This document shows, piece after piece, positions 37,355 to 47,139 of a DNA stretch of 64,000 nucleotides. Numbering within the stretch: the first letter of the stretch is position 1; every line of letters starts with the position of its first letter. The notes beneath the pieces are model-generated. The model was not told where the DNA came from and did no database searches. It saw only the letters and a list, made by a program, of their open reading frames with translations. The stretch is from Paenibacillus sp. JCM 18996 (GTDB lineage Bacteria > Bacillota > Bacilli > Paenibacillales > NBRC-103111): assembly GCA_001313085.1 (NCBI GenBank), contig BBFE01000009.1, positions 1-64,000 on the forward strand. The letters run 5' to 3'. A program made the translations under genes and the position numbers.

Positions 37355-38303
37355 ATGCAATACCGCAAATTAGGCAAGACAGGCTTGAAGGTCAGCGAAA
37401 TCAGTTTGGGCAGCTGGCTTACCTACGGGGGCTACGTGGAGCAGGATAACGCGGTGAACTCGATTCACAAGGCGTATGAGCTCGGCATCAACTTTTTTCG
37501 ATACGGCCAACGTGTATGAGCGCGGAGCCGCCGAGAAAGTGGTAGGTGAAGCGCTCAAGCGATATCCGCGCGATTCCTATGTGCTGGCGACTAAAGTGTT
37601 CTGGCCTATGGGCGACGGTCCCAACGACCGCGGTTTGTCGCGCAAGCACGTGATGGAGCAGTGCCATGCAAGCCTGAAGCGGCTCGGCACGGATTACGTC
37701 GACATCTACTACTGCCACCGCTTCGACCCGGAGACCCCCATCGAGGAGACGCTCCGGACGATCGACGACCTGGTCCGCCAGGGTAAAATCCTCTACGTCG
37801 GCGTCAGCGAGTGGACCGCTGTACAGATGGCCGAAGCGCTGGCTGTCGCGGACAAATACTTGCTTGATCGGATTGTGGTCAATCAGCCGGTGTACAATAT
37901 GTTCAACCGCTACATCGAGAAGGATGTCATTCCGCTGGGAGAGTCCAGAGGAATTGGCCAAGTGGTTTTCTCCCCGCTTGCACAAGGGCTGCTAAGCGGC
38001 AAATATAAGTCCGTCTCCGATATTCCGCAGGACAGCCGTGCCGCCAAGCTGGAAGGGATGCGCAATGGCATAACGGCAGAGAAGATCGAGATGGTGGGCC
38101 GGCTGTCGGCCATCGCCGGCGAGCTGGATATCACTGTCGGTCAGCTCGCTCTCGCCTGGATCCTGCGCCAGCCGAGCATCGCCAGCGCCTTGGTCGGCGC
38201 GAGCCGTCCGGAGCAGGTAGAGGAGAACGCCAAGGCCTCAGGGATTGTGCTGCCTCCGGAAGTGCTTGAGCGTATCGAGGGCATTATCGGCGAGTCGAAG
38301 TGA
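37355..38303 (+). CDS. Aldo/keto reductase (Kv-beta/YhdN-like)
   Basis: About 315 residues: MQYRKLGKTGLKVSEISLGS, FDTANVYERGAAEKVVGEAL (catalytic D and Y), YVLATKVFWPMGDGPNDRGL (K), YVDIYYCHRFDPETPIEETL (H), VFSPLAQGLLSGKYKSVS, ALVGASRPEQVEENAKASGI. It is an NADPH-dependent TIM-barrel reductase of aldehydes or ketones. One break at 37492-37497 (T-run in GINFFDTAN). The ribosome site TTAGGAGGTAAAGAAC is strong. Higher GC and cleaner sequence than its neighbours. It is a single gene with a terminator at 38328. Confidence 0.9.
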
Positions 38304-38327
38304 GAATGAGGTAATGTTGTTAATACC

Positions 38328-38372
38328 AAATGACGCGCCGAGGATTGTTTTCCTTGAGCGTCATTTTTTTTA
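38328..38372 (+). terminator. Rho-independent terminator after the aldo/keto reductase
   Basis: AAATGACGC ... GCGTCATTT followed by further T. Confidence 0.75.
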
Positions 38373-38540
38373 ATTGTGTAGGAAATTATGATTTTCGGCG
38401 GCTGTAGATAAAATGTTGATAAATGTGCGTCGCAGCTTTGCGCCCAGGCTTTATAAAGCGGAATAGATAGAAGTAACCGGTGATTTTCCATATATGGATG
38501 TGAGTGGCGATTCATTTTTTAAGTGAAAAGCTTCAAATTC

Positions 38541-38569
38541 TTGACAAAATCAAGCAGGAATGCTATAAA
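38541..38569 (+). promoter_or_regulatory. Sigma-A promoter of htpG
   Basis: TTGACA (38541-38546), 17-bp spacer, TATAAA (38564-38569); a near-consensus housekeeping promoter just upstream of the CIRCE element. Confidence 0.85.
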
Positions 38570-38577
38570 ACAAGTGA

Positions 38578-38604
38578 TTGGCACTCGTGATGTAAGAGTG
38601 CTAA
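38578..38604. promoter_or_regulatory. CIRCE operator (HrcA) before htpG
   Basis: TTGGCACTC-gtgatgtaa-GAGTGCTAA matches the CIRCE consensus TTAGCACTC-N9-GAGTGCTAA with one mismatch. It lies immediately after the -10, so HrcA binding would block transcription at normal temperature. Confidence 0.9.
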
Positions 38605-38652
38605 CCCCTTACATACACATCCATCCCTCTATACTTGAAAGGAGAGACATTC

Positions 38653-40559
38653 ATGACCAAACACGAGTTTAAAGCAGAATCCAAAAGACTGCTAGAAATG
38701 ATGATCAACTCCATTTACACGCAAAGAGAGATTTTTTTTCTGAGAGAACTGATATCCAATGCCAGCGATGCGATTGACAAAATTTACTACAAAGCCTTAT
38801 CCGATCAGCAATTGGTTTTTTTGACAAAGAGCTACTACATCAAAGTCCACGCCGACAAGGCAAACCGAACGTTAACGATCTCTGACACCGGCATCGGGAT
38901 GACTAAGGAAGAGCTCGAGAATAACCTTGGCGTCATAGCCAAGAGCGGATCGTTAGCTTTTAAGAAAGAGAACGAATCGAAGGACGGGCACGAGATTATC
39001 GGGCAGTTCGGCGTGGGATTCTATTCGGCATTCATGGTAGCGGATGTTGTCACTGTCATTAGCAAAGCTTTGGGCGGCGACGGGGCTTACAAATGGGAGT
39101 CAACCGGTGCGGACGGGTATACCATTGAGCCGTATGAGAAGGAATCGGTGGGCACGGAGGTTATCCTGAAAATAAAAGAGAATACAGAGGATGACCGATA
39201 TGACGAGTATCTGGACGAGTATCGCCTGAAAGCGATCATCAAAAAAAAGTATTCCGATTTTATAAGATACCCCATTAAAATGGACATCGTCGGCCAGAGA
39301 CCTAAAGAAGGCAGCGACAATGAATTCGAAGACTATCAAGAAGAGCAGACGGTCAACAGCATGGTTCCGATTTGGAAAAAAGAATAAAAGCGAACTGACT
39401 CCCGAAGACTATGACAACTTCTACGCCGAGAAGCATTACGGCTTTGATAAGCCGCTGAGGCATATCCATATCAGTGTAGACGGCGCCGTAAGTTACAATG
39501 CGATTCTGTTCATCCCGGAGAACATCCCTTTTGATTATTACAGCAAGGAGTTTGAGAAGGGGTTGGAACTGTATTCCAACGGCGTATTGATTATGAACAA
39601 GTGCGCCGACCTGCTTCCGGATTATTTCAGCTTTGTCAAAGGAATGGTGGATTCCGAGGACTTATCTCTTAACATCTCGAGGGAGATGCTGCAGCATGAC
39701 CGGCAGCTGAAGCTTATCGCGAAGAATATCAAGAGCAAAATTAAAAAAAACCAGCTGCAGAGCTTGTTGAAGGATGAAAGGGAGCAATATGAGCAGTTTT
39801 ACAAATCCTTTGGCAGACAATTAAAATACGGCATCTACAGCGATTACGGAAGCCATAAAGAGGACCTGCAGGACCTGCTCATGTTCTATTCTTCCACAGA
39901 GAAGAAGCTGGTTACTTTGGACGAGTATGTATCGAGAATGCCGGAAAATCAAAAAATACATTTATTATGCTTCCGGAGAAACGAATGAAAGGATCGAGAA
40001 GCTTCCGCAGACAGAGCTCGTATCCGAAAAAAAGGATATGAAATCTTGTACTTTACCGATGATGTCGATGAATTTGCAGTCAAAATGATCATGAGCTACA
40101 AAGAGAAAGAATTCAAATCGGTATCGAGCGGTGACTTGGGGATTGAACCGGAAGAAAATCACGACGGCGCGGATTCCGAAGAGAGCGGCAATAAAGAACT
40201 GTTTGAGTCTATGAAGAATATTTTATCGGGTAAGGTAAAAAAATGTAAGAGTGTCCAAACGGTTGAGATCACACCCTGTATGTCTGTCCACAGACGGCGA
40301 AGTAACGATCGAAATGGAAAAGATATTGAAATCGATGCCGAATAATCAAGATGTGCGTGCCGAGAAGATTTTGGAAATCAACAGAAACCATGAAGTGTTC
40401 CAGTCCTTAAAGGATGCCTATGCCAACGATAAGGAGAAACTGAATCTGTTTACTAACCTGTTATACAATCAGGCACTTTTAATCGAGGGACTGGCGATAG
40501 AGGATCCGGTAGAATTTACTAACGATATATGCAAAATCATGGTTTCCTCCGGCAAATAA
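38653..40559 (+). CDS. htpG: Molecular chaperone HtpG (Hsp90)
   Basis: About 630 residues: [79 protein letters not shown] (GHKL ATP site N, D, G motifs), [60 protein letters not shown] and [20 protein letters not shown] cytosolic ATP-dependent chaperone. Breaks in A/T runs at about 38818, 39241-39248, 39376-39381, 39742-39749, 39952-39957, 40028-40034 and 40237-40243. The ribosome site AAAGGAGAGACATTC is strong. Confidence 0.95.
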
Positions 40560-40570
40560 AATGCAACAAA

Positions 40571-40605
40571 GAGCTCAGGCTGAAACAAGGCTTGGGCTTT
40601 TTTTT
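40571..40605 (+). terminator. Rho-independent terminator after htpG
   Basis: GAGCTCAGGC-tgaaacaag-GCTTGGGCT (with G-U pairs) followed by T8. Confidence 0.7.
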
Positions 40606-40675
40606 CTGAGTGACATGTTACAATATCTTAGGGTATATTTGCAAGGTGAGACAGCATTAATAATGAAGGATTGGA

Positions 40676-41054
40676 GTGATAATTATTAGTCGTTTTAATG
40701 ACTGGTTAGGTGATAAATTAGCTATGTTTCTGTCTACGATGGGATGTTTCTATCTCATTTTTTGCACTAGTGATTGTTCCGCTTTTCTTCCAGCATCCGA
40801 CTGATCTTGTAGGATGGGTGCAGTACATCGTGCAGAGCATTTTCCAGGGAGTAGCCCTTCCCATATTGGGTTATGTGTCTAAAAAAGCTGGAGATAATCA
40901 GGAAAAGGTATTAAATGAAACGCATGATACAGTGATGCAGGAGCTGGCGCTTGTAAAAGAGGAGCTTACGTTGGCAAGAGAAGAAAGAGATTCTATTCAA
41001 GCTTTGATTGGGGAATTACATCATCATCTTGGGATTAACAGCAATACTAAATAA
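40676..41054 (+). CDS. Small membrane protein with coiled-coil tail
   Basis: GTG 40676 gives VIIISRFNDWLGDKLAMFLS, then after a T6-run break ALVIVPLFFQHPTDLVGWVQ, SIFQGVALPILGYVSKKAG and a charged coiled coil (ETHDTVMQELALVKEELTLA, EERDSIQALIGELHHHLG). Two predicted membrane helices and a cytosolic helix of about 45 residues. Similar two-helix proteins in actinobacteria and Bacillales have no known function. The ribosome site AAGGATTGGAGT is modest. Confidence 0.6.
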
Positions 41055-41261
41055 TTTTTTTTCTTTTTTTTCTTTTGCCGAATAACAAGAGGGGGTGGCC
41101 CCGTGACCTTTTAAACCCCTTCGTCATTTTAGAGTCTATCGGTTGGGTTCGCGACAGGATAGCGCAGTAACAATATTTATTCTCCTTAGAGGAAAGAAGA
41201 CAAGTATATCGAAAGAGTATTGGTGTAGGTTGCCAAATCAATGGAATAAGGGGAGCTAATC

Positions 41262-41710
41262 ATGGAAACGGTTATTATAAACCAAAGAAAAAAACTTTTA
41301 CATTGTTCGGTTTTTTTTCCAAACTTCATGATGAAAACAAAGCCTATAGTGAAACGATTTTCGAATTGCTGGATCAGGTTTGGGCGGAAGTAAGAAACAA
41401 AGAACTCTCTCATACTGGCATCAATCATGTAGTTTATGAAGCAGATCATATTATATTTGCTGGGATTGAGTTGATCTCTCCGCCGAATGGAGATACATTA
41501 CTGGAAAATAAGGATATTATTTTGCAAAAAAAATATGCCTATTGCAAACACATCGGGCCATATAGTGAATTAGACAAAACATATAGGAGCATACAATCGA
41601 CTATAGAAGCTTTAGGAGAACACCATGAGGCTCCGTTATTGGAGATATACGGACATTGGAATGATGATGAATCAAAGCTTGAGACAGAGATTCTCTATAA
41701 TCTCAGATAA
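41262..41710 (+). CDS. GyrI-like small-molecule-binding protein
   Basis: About 147 residues: METVIINQRK, then FTLFGFFSKLHDENKAYSET, IFELLDQVWAEVRNKELSHT, YEADHIIFAGIELISPPNG, KYAYCKHIGPYSELDKTYRS and LLEIYGHWNDDESKLETEIL. GPYSELDKTY and the E-I-Y-G pair are typical of GyrI-like/effector-binding domains without a DNA-binding part. Breaks at 41287-41293, 41311-41318 and 41526-41533. It is a stand-alone ligand-binding domain; the ligand is unknown. A terminator follows at 41780. Confidence 0.75.
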
Positions 41711-41779
41711 GTATCTGCGATTCGCGCGATAGCTTGCCGCTTCCCCGGTCATTTAACCGCTATATATATGCACTATTTG

Positions 41780-41811
41780 AGAGCTTGCTGCATAGCAGGC
41801 TCTTTTTTTAT
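41780..41811 (+). terminator. Rho-independent terminator
   Basis: AGAGCTTGCT-gcat-AGCAGGCTCT followed by T7. Confidence 0.75.
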
Positions 41812-41814
41812 TTG

Positions 41815-42073
41815 TTGAAGAAACGGGCGAGCGTTGACATAAAGCTTGAAGCGGATGGGGCCGAGGAGGACGACATCGAGCCTTGCCGGGAGAAAAAAAC
41901 GGAAGCTTCATAAGGAGCGGTCGGGCCAACTTCGTCTCGGAAGAGTTGCCGCCGCGCTTCAGCAGGATGACGAACGGATTAACGCGATATTCGATATTGT
42001 GATTGACGAGATCGGATCAGGCCGGGTGGATAAACTAAGCATAAAGCTGCATAAAGGAGAGGATCAGCAATGA
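41815..42073 (+). pseudogene. C-terminal remnant, family not recognised
   Basis: An open frame ends LGRVAAALQQDDERINAIFD, then IVIDEIGSGRVDKLSIKLHK and GEDQQ-stop; upstream, in another phase, RASVDIKLEADGAEEDDIE. The text is clearly protein-like, but no complete gene or start precedes it and the terminator at 41780 lies directly upstream, so it is the tail of a lost gene. The stop overlaps the next ATG (ATGA). Confidence 0.4.
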
Positions 42074-42190
42074 GTACCGCAGTTTACTTCGGTCGGGAAG
42101 GCACTCGCCTGCTCGGCAAAAAATCAGGATGTCCCTTACGATGGGGCGTACATTGGTTCAGGAGGGTCAGGGAAATCAACATAATAACTT
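42070..42190 (+). pseudogene. N-terminal remnant of a second gene (possibly Ntn-hydrolase-like)
   Basis: ATG 42070 after AAAGGAGAGGATCAGCA: MSTAVYFGREGTRLLGK, then after an A6 run NQDVPYDGAYIGSGGSGKST and stop. The beginning resembles linear-amide C-N hydrolases (xxTAVYF..G..LLGKNxD), though residue 2 is Ser rather than Cys. It is cut at about 42185, against the convergent cotA gene. Identity is tentative. Confidence 0.3.
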
Positions 42191-42210
42191 TTCAGGACTA
42201 TTGGATGGGT

Positions 42211-43747
42211 TTAAAAAACCTCCATAGGACGCATCATTTCGTAATCTTCATGCTCCAGCATGTGACAATGCCACACATATCGCCCGGTGAAAGGTCCAAA
42301 ACGGGCAATAATGGATGTAACGTAACCAAAGGGGGTTCGAACCGTATCTTTTAGTCCCATTTCATAGGCATCAGGAGGAGTGGGCGCTCCCGTGAAAATA
42401 AGGTTTCCGGTTTTTTTTGAAAATGAGAAACATCAAAGGCTGGCGGTCAAGAATTTGAAAGTCAACCAAATGGAGATGGATGGGATGAGGAACGTCATCG
42501 ATGATATTGATGATTCGCCAAATTTCAACAGTATGGACTTCAATTCTTTCGGATATGCGATCCATCCACATTTTTTTTCCATCCAATAAATTCAAGGATC
42601 GGCCATATTGATCCTTGATTCTGACAAGCGTTAAATATCTTGTCCTTTTTGCCGCACTTAACGGAAGTCGTTCGAATTTTTTCCAAATAAAAAAAGGAAG
42701 GGAACTGGTATCTGTACTTCGTAACGGAACGGTTACTCTGAATTGCATTACGTCTGTCGTTTCGGGGGATGCACTCTTGGTAACATTTTTTGAGAATAAT
42801 GGTTTGACCGTAGTATTGAGAAAAGTCAATTATCACATCTACACGCTCGGCACTCATAAGTATGAATTCATTTATTTTGACCGTTGTCTCAAGAAAGCCG
42901 CCATCCGTGCCAATTTGATAAAAAAGGCTGATTGGATTCCATTTTTTAATGTAAGGATTCGACTATTTGATGCGTTTAAAATTCGAAACCGGTATTTTCT
43001 TGGTTCTACATCCAAAAATGGATAAACCTTCCCGTTTACAAGAATTGTATCCGCATCAAAAGGAGAGACAAGAGAAGGATGAGGAAGACCTGCATCGTCC
43101 TGATCCGGTTTGCTGGGGTAGTAAAGCGAGCCGTCCGGGTTGAACGAGCGGTCGACAATTAAAAGAGGGATTTCATATTTTCCGCTCGGAAGATTAAGGG
43201 ATTGTTCATGCCTGTCGCGAATGATATAAAATCCCGCCAGTCCCGCGTAGATGTTCAATCTTGTAATTCCGACCGTGTGGTCGTGATACCATAGCGCAGT
43301 GGCTCGTTCAATGTTTGGATACGCATAAACCTCTCGTTCAAACAAAGGTCCCGTTTGTTCAAAATTTCTCGTGAACCATGCTTCGGGGTAACCATCACTA
43401 TGGGCAGGCGTTCTTCCTCCGTGTAAATGCACAACGGTTCTACCCTCTGGCAGAGTCATTTCGGAACCATGAATCGTTGTATCAACAGGAAGAAGGTGCT
43501 TACTGGGCAGATCATTCATCCATTTTACAAACACGGTTTCATTCTTCATCACTTCGAACGTAGGACCCGGAAACGCTCCTTCATAACCCCATAAATGGTT
43601 GGTCCGAGGTCCCGGTGCAGCTTCTGGGAAAACTCCTTCATGGTCACTTCGTAATATGAACTATTATTGCTTCGATTCTTGGGAGATAACGTGTTTGGAA
43701 TAGGCAGTTCATCCACGAATTTTTTGCAGCTTTATCTTTGCTGGCAT
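42211..43747 (-). CDS. cotA: Spore-coat multicopper oxidase (CotA-type laccase)
   Basis: Start 43747 after GGAGAGGATGTCAATTCTT: MPAKIKLQKFVDELPIPNTL. Copper motifs: VVHLHGGRTPAHSDGYPEAW (HxHGG), TALWYHDHTVGITRLNIYAG (HDH), HPIHLHLVDFQILDRQPL (HPxHxH) and RYVWHCHMLEHEDYEMMRPM (HCHxxxHExxxM). About 510 residues; breaks in runs at 42411-42418, about 42571-42578, 42790-42796, about 42920 and 43719-43724. Such laccases oxidise phenols and give brown spore pigment in the outer coat. The GRYVWHCHMLEHEDYEMMRP end is nearly identical in layout to Bacillus CotA. Confidence 0.9.
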
Positions 43748-43937
43748 AAGAATTGACATCCTCTCCATTGTCAGGATCAACTGAGTAAGTTTATGAACGT
43801 GAACTTGTTCATTATGTTAGTTATACGTGTTCAAATCCGAGGCAGCTGAAAATGGAGGGATTAATGTCGTTTATGATGAAAAGAGCACAAGAAGGACCTA
43901 AAAAAAATCAAGGACATTGTTGAAACAAATGATAATA
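43748..43937. other. Intergenic region between cotA and des
   Basis: A short plus-strand frame (MSFMMKRAQEGPKKIKDIVE, then TNDNI after an A7-run fix, 43864-43942) might be a tiny gene or remnant. No other feature; the cotA sporulation promoter should be here. Confidence 0.25.
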
Positions 43938-43953
43938 TATGACATATGTCATA
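43938..43953. promoter_or_regulatory. Candidate DesR binding palindrome before des
   Basis: TATGACATATGTCATA, a perfect 16-bp palindrome about 120 bp upstream of the desaturase start and ahead of a TATACT -10 at about 43999. In Bacillus, phosphorylated DesR activates des from an inverted repeat at a comparable place. Confidence 0.55.
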
Positions 43954-44073
43954 CTCTCGGATTGACGTTTATAACTACTGCAAGGCTGCCGGATTGTCTA
44001 TACTTAGGATAGACTACGGCGGCAGACTTCGACAACGTTGCCCGCGCGTCATTCTGAGGAGGAAACAATCACA

Positions 44074-45146
44074 ATGGATCAGCCCAACATCTCGCATCTG
44101 AAAAAAAAGATATCGCCCCCTTTGAGAAAACCGATACGAAGGCAAGTATCAAACAATTAATCAACACATTGGTGCCATTACTGGCGCTCTGGTATTCCGC
44201 ATACCTGAGCCTTTCGGTGTCGTACTGGATTACCCTTCCGATTGTGGTCGTTGCTTCCGGGTTTATTATCAGGACCTTTATCCTGTTTCATGACTGCTGT
44301 CACCAATCGTTCTTCAAGAGCCGCAGGGCTAATGATATACTTGGCACCATTCTGGCGTCGTTACCCTCGTTCCGTATCAACAATGGAAGAACACGCATTC
44401 GATCCATCATTCCACGAGCAGCAACCTCGATAAACGGGGCATCGGCGATATATGGATTCTGACTGTTGAGGAATATACCGCTTCTCCTTTATGGCGCCGT
44501 ATTGCTTACCGGATTTATCGGAACCCGCTTGTGATGTTCGGAGTCGGACCGATCGGTGTTTTTTCTCATACAATATCGTTTCAACCGTAAAGGTGCGAAG
44601 CGGAAGGAACGGATGAGCAATTACTTAACCAATGCCCTGCTTGTCGGTTTGTATGCGTTGATGGTCTGGGCCATCGGATGGCAGGCGTTTCTGATGATTC
44701 AAGGGCCGATTTTCCTCATATCCGGCAGTCTTGGAATTTGGCTGTTTTATGTACAGCATCAGTTCGAGCATTCCTACTTTGAGAATGAAGACGAGTGGAG
44801 TTATGTGAAAGCTGCCGTAGATGGAAGCTCTTATTATAAGCTGCCTATGCTTTTGCAATGGATTACCGGAAATATCGGATTTCATCATGTGCACCACCTG
44901 AGCCCCAAAGTGCCTAACTATAATTTGGAGAATGCGCATAACGCATCGGTTCCCCTCCAGAAGGCAACGACGATCACTATCGGCCACAGCCTGAAGTCGC
45001 TCGGATTCCATCTGTGGGATGAGCACAAGAAGACGTTCATCGGTTTCAAGGATCTGAAGCTCGCGGTCAAGCAGGCAGCTTCGAGCGCTGAAAATAAAGC
45101 CAATTGGCAGGCAAGTGAATTGAAAACCTCGGAACGAGCCAGCTAG
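44074..45146 (+). CDS. des: Acyl-lipid delta5 desaturase (Des)
   Basis: Integral membrane di-iron desaturase: VPLLALWYSAYLSLSVSYW, RTFILFHDCCHQSFF (HDCCH), QQWKNTHSIHHSTSSNLDKR (HxxHH), and NIGFHHVHHLSPKVPNYNLE (HHVHH), with VQHQFEHSYFENEDEWSYVK before the last box. About 355 residues. It introduces double bonds into phospholipid acyl chains on cooling. Breaks at 44101-44108 (A-run), about 44353 (GGG to GG, hiding VVTLVPYQQW) and 44561-44566. The ribosome site is TGAGGAGGAAACAATCACA. Followed by desK and desR. Confidence 0.93.
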
Positions 45147-45201
45147 AATCGAAAATCTGTTATAATTAACTCAATAGGCATAGAATAAAGGGTGGGCGAC
45201 C

Positions 45202-46343
45202 ATGAAGAAGTGGCATCATATTTTTCACAAAAGCACGGGACTTAGTCCTTATGTATGGGTCGTCTTTTACATCCTCCCTTTTTATTTCATATTCCGTTCC
45301 TCCTCTACGTACGAAGTAGTAATCGGCATCATTATGATTTTGGTGTTCTTTGCTTGCTACGTACTTTCTTTTGTTTCAAAAGGGTGGTTGGTCTACTTCT
45401 GGACCAGCGTCCAGATTCTCATTTCGATCACTATGACCTTGCTGTTCGGGTATGTATATTTCGCTCTGTTTTTTGGCGTTTTTTTATCGGCAATATCCAG
45501 AACCGGATCGGGTTTGCTACACTTTACACTATTCATCTTCTAACTACGATCGCGGCGATTAACTTTGGTTTCGTGACTCAGAACCCTATTTTCCTTACCC
45601 AGCTGCCGTTCGTCCTGGTCAGTCTGATCGGCGTTATCCTGCTTCCCGTCACCACCTATAACCGGAACAAAAGAGATAAACTTCAGGGACAGCTGGAAGA
45701 TGCGAATAAGAGAATTTCCGAGTTGGTCAAGCTGGAGGAACGCCAAAGGATCGCCCGCGATCTCCATGATACCCTCGGTCAGAAACTGTCGTTAATCGGT
45801 TTGAAGAGTGATTTGGCGGGCAAATTAATAACTAAAAAACCCGACCCATGTGCAAGCTGAACTCAATGACATACGTCGAACGGCAAGAACCGCATTGAAG
45901 GAAGTTCGGGATATGGTTACGGAAATGCGCGGTACCCGGTTAGAGGATGAGATGTTTCGGGTCACACAGATTTTGAAAGCTGCCGAAATCGATCTCATCT
46001 TGGAAGGCGACCCAAGAATGGTCAACATCTCCCTGATGACCGAGAACGTCCTCAGCATGTGCTTGAAGGAAGCTGTGACGAATATTGTGAAACACAGCAA
46101 TGCGACAACATGTTTGATCGCCATCGAGCCTTCGCCAACCGAGTTCGTTATCAAAGTAAAAGACAATGGTATCGGTATCGCCGAGGAATCCGCGTACTTC
46201 AAAGGAAGCGGACTCCGTGGAATGAAAGAACGGCTTGAATTTGTGAACGGTGTTATGGAGATTGTGTCGGATGCCGGGACAATGATCGTTTTTTTAGAGT
46301 GCCGATCGTGTTCAAGCAACCGGAAAAGGAGGCGGTGATATGA
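45202..46343 (+). CDS. desK: Thermosensor histidine kinase DesK
   Basis: N-terminal membrane part (PYVWVVFYILPFYFIFRSSS, VVIGIIMILVFFACYVLS, LVYFWTSVQILISITMTLLF, TQLPFVLVSLIGVILLPV) with about five helices. Then a coiled coil (KRDKLQGQLEDANKRISELV) and HisKA_3: RQRIARDLHDTLGQKLSLIG with the phosphorylated His. HATPase: CLKEAVTNIVKHSNATTCLI (N box), VKDNGIGIAEES and GSGLRGMKERLEFV. It senses membrane thickness on cooling and phosphorylates DesR. Breaks at about 45480, 45834-45839 and 46288-46294. The stop overlaps desR (ATGA). Confidence 0.92.
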
Positions 46344-46940
46344 TTCGCATCGTGATTGCCGAGGACCAACGCATGCTGCTTGGAGCTTTAGCTACCCTGC
46401 TCGATTTGGAAGAAGACATGAAGGTCGTCGGTAAAGCAACCAACGGCGAGGATGCCGTGCGGCTGGTTCACCTTCACAAGCCGGATATTTGCATCATGGA
46501 CATCGAGATGCCGGGGAAGAGTGGCTTGAGGCGGCCGAGGAGTTGAAAGGTACGGGCTGCAAGGTTATGATCTTGACCACTTTTGCCAGATCCGGATATT
46601 TTGAGAGGGCCATCAAGTCAGGCGCAAGCGGCTACTTGTTGAAGGACAGCCCCAGCGAGGAACTGGCGGACTCGATTCGAAGCATTATGGCCGGCCGCCG
46701 CATCTATGCAGCCGAGTTGGTCGATGATACCTATGGGCATGGAAATCCATTGACCGAACGGGAGAAGGAAGTATTGCTCCTTATCGCCGACGGTAAAAAA
46801 ATACGAAGGATATCGCAAGCGAGCTGTATCTTACGAACGGAACCGTCCGCAATTATATATCCGTTATCCTCGATAAGCTCGGTGTCAGCAACCGGGTCGA
46901 AGCCATTACAAGGTTTAAAGAGAAGGGTTGGTTCAAGTAA
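46340..46940 (+). CDS. desR: Response regulator DesR
   Basis: MIRIVIAEDQRMLLGALATL (acidic pocket EDQ), PDICIMDIEMPGKSGLEA (phosphorylated Asp in IMDIEMPG), CKVMILTTFARSGYFERAIK (T), GASGYLLKD (K). LuxR-type HTH: NPLTEREKEVLLLIADGK, then DIASELYLTNGTVRNYISVI and LDKLGVSNRVEAITRFKEKG. Breaks at about 46529 (GG to G, in GLEAAEEL) and 46795-46801. It activates des in the cold. A terminator follows at 46981. Confidence 0.93.
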
Positions 46941-46980
46941 TTATGAGCCGGATTAGGATTCCAACGGTCAATTTAGACTG

Positions 46981-47020
46981 AGTCGTCTCTACCACTTTAA
47001 GTGGAAAGGCGGCTTTTTTA
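46981..47020 (+). terminator. Rho-independent terminator after desR
   Basis: AGTCGTCTCTACCACTT-AAGTGGAAAGGCGGCT followed by T6. Confidence 0.7.
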
Positions 47021-47139
47021 ATATATCCTCGAACCTGTGATAAAATCTTAAAAGATGCCTTATTCAAAAGGAAGTCTCCTCGTTTATATGGAATGAGATA
47101 GAAATGAAGATTCATTTTGCAACATATCAGGAGGAACAG

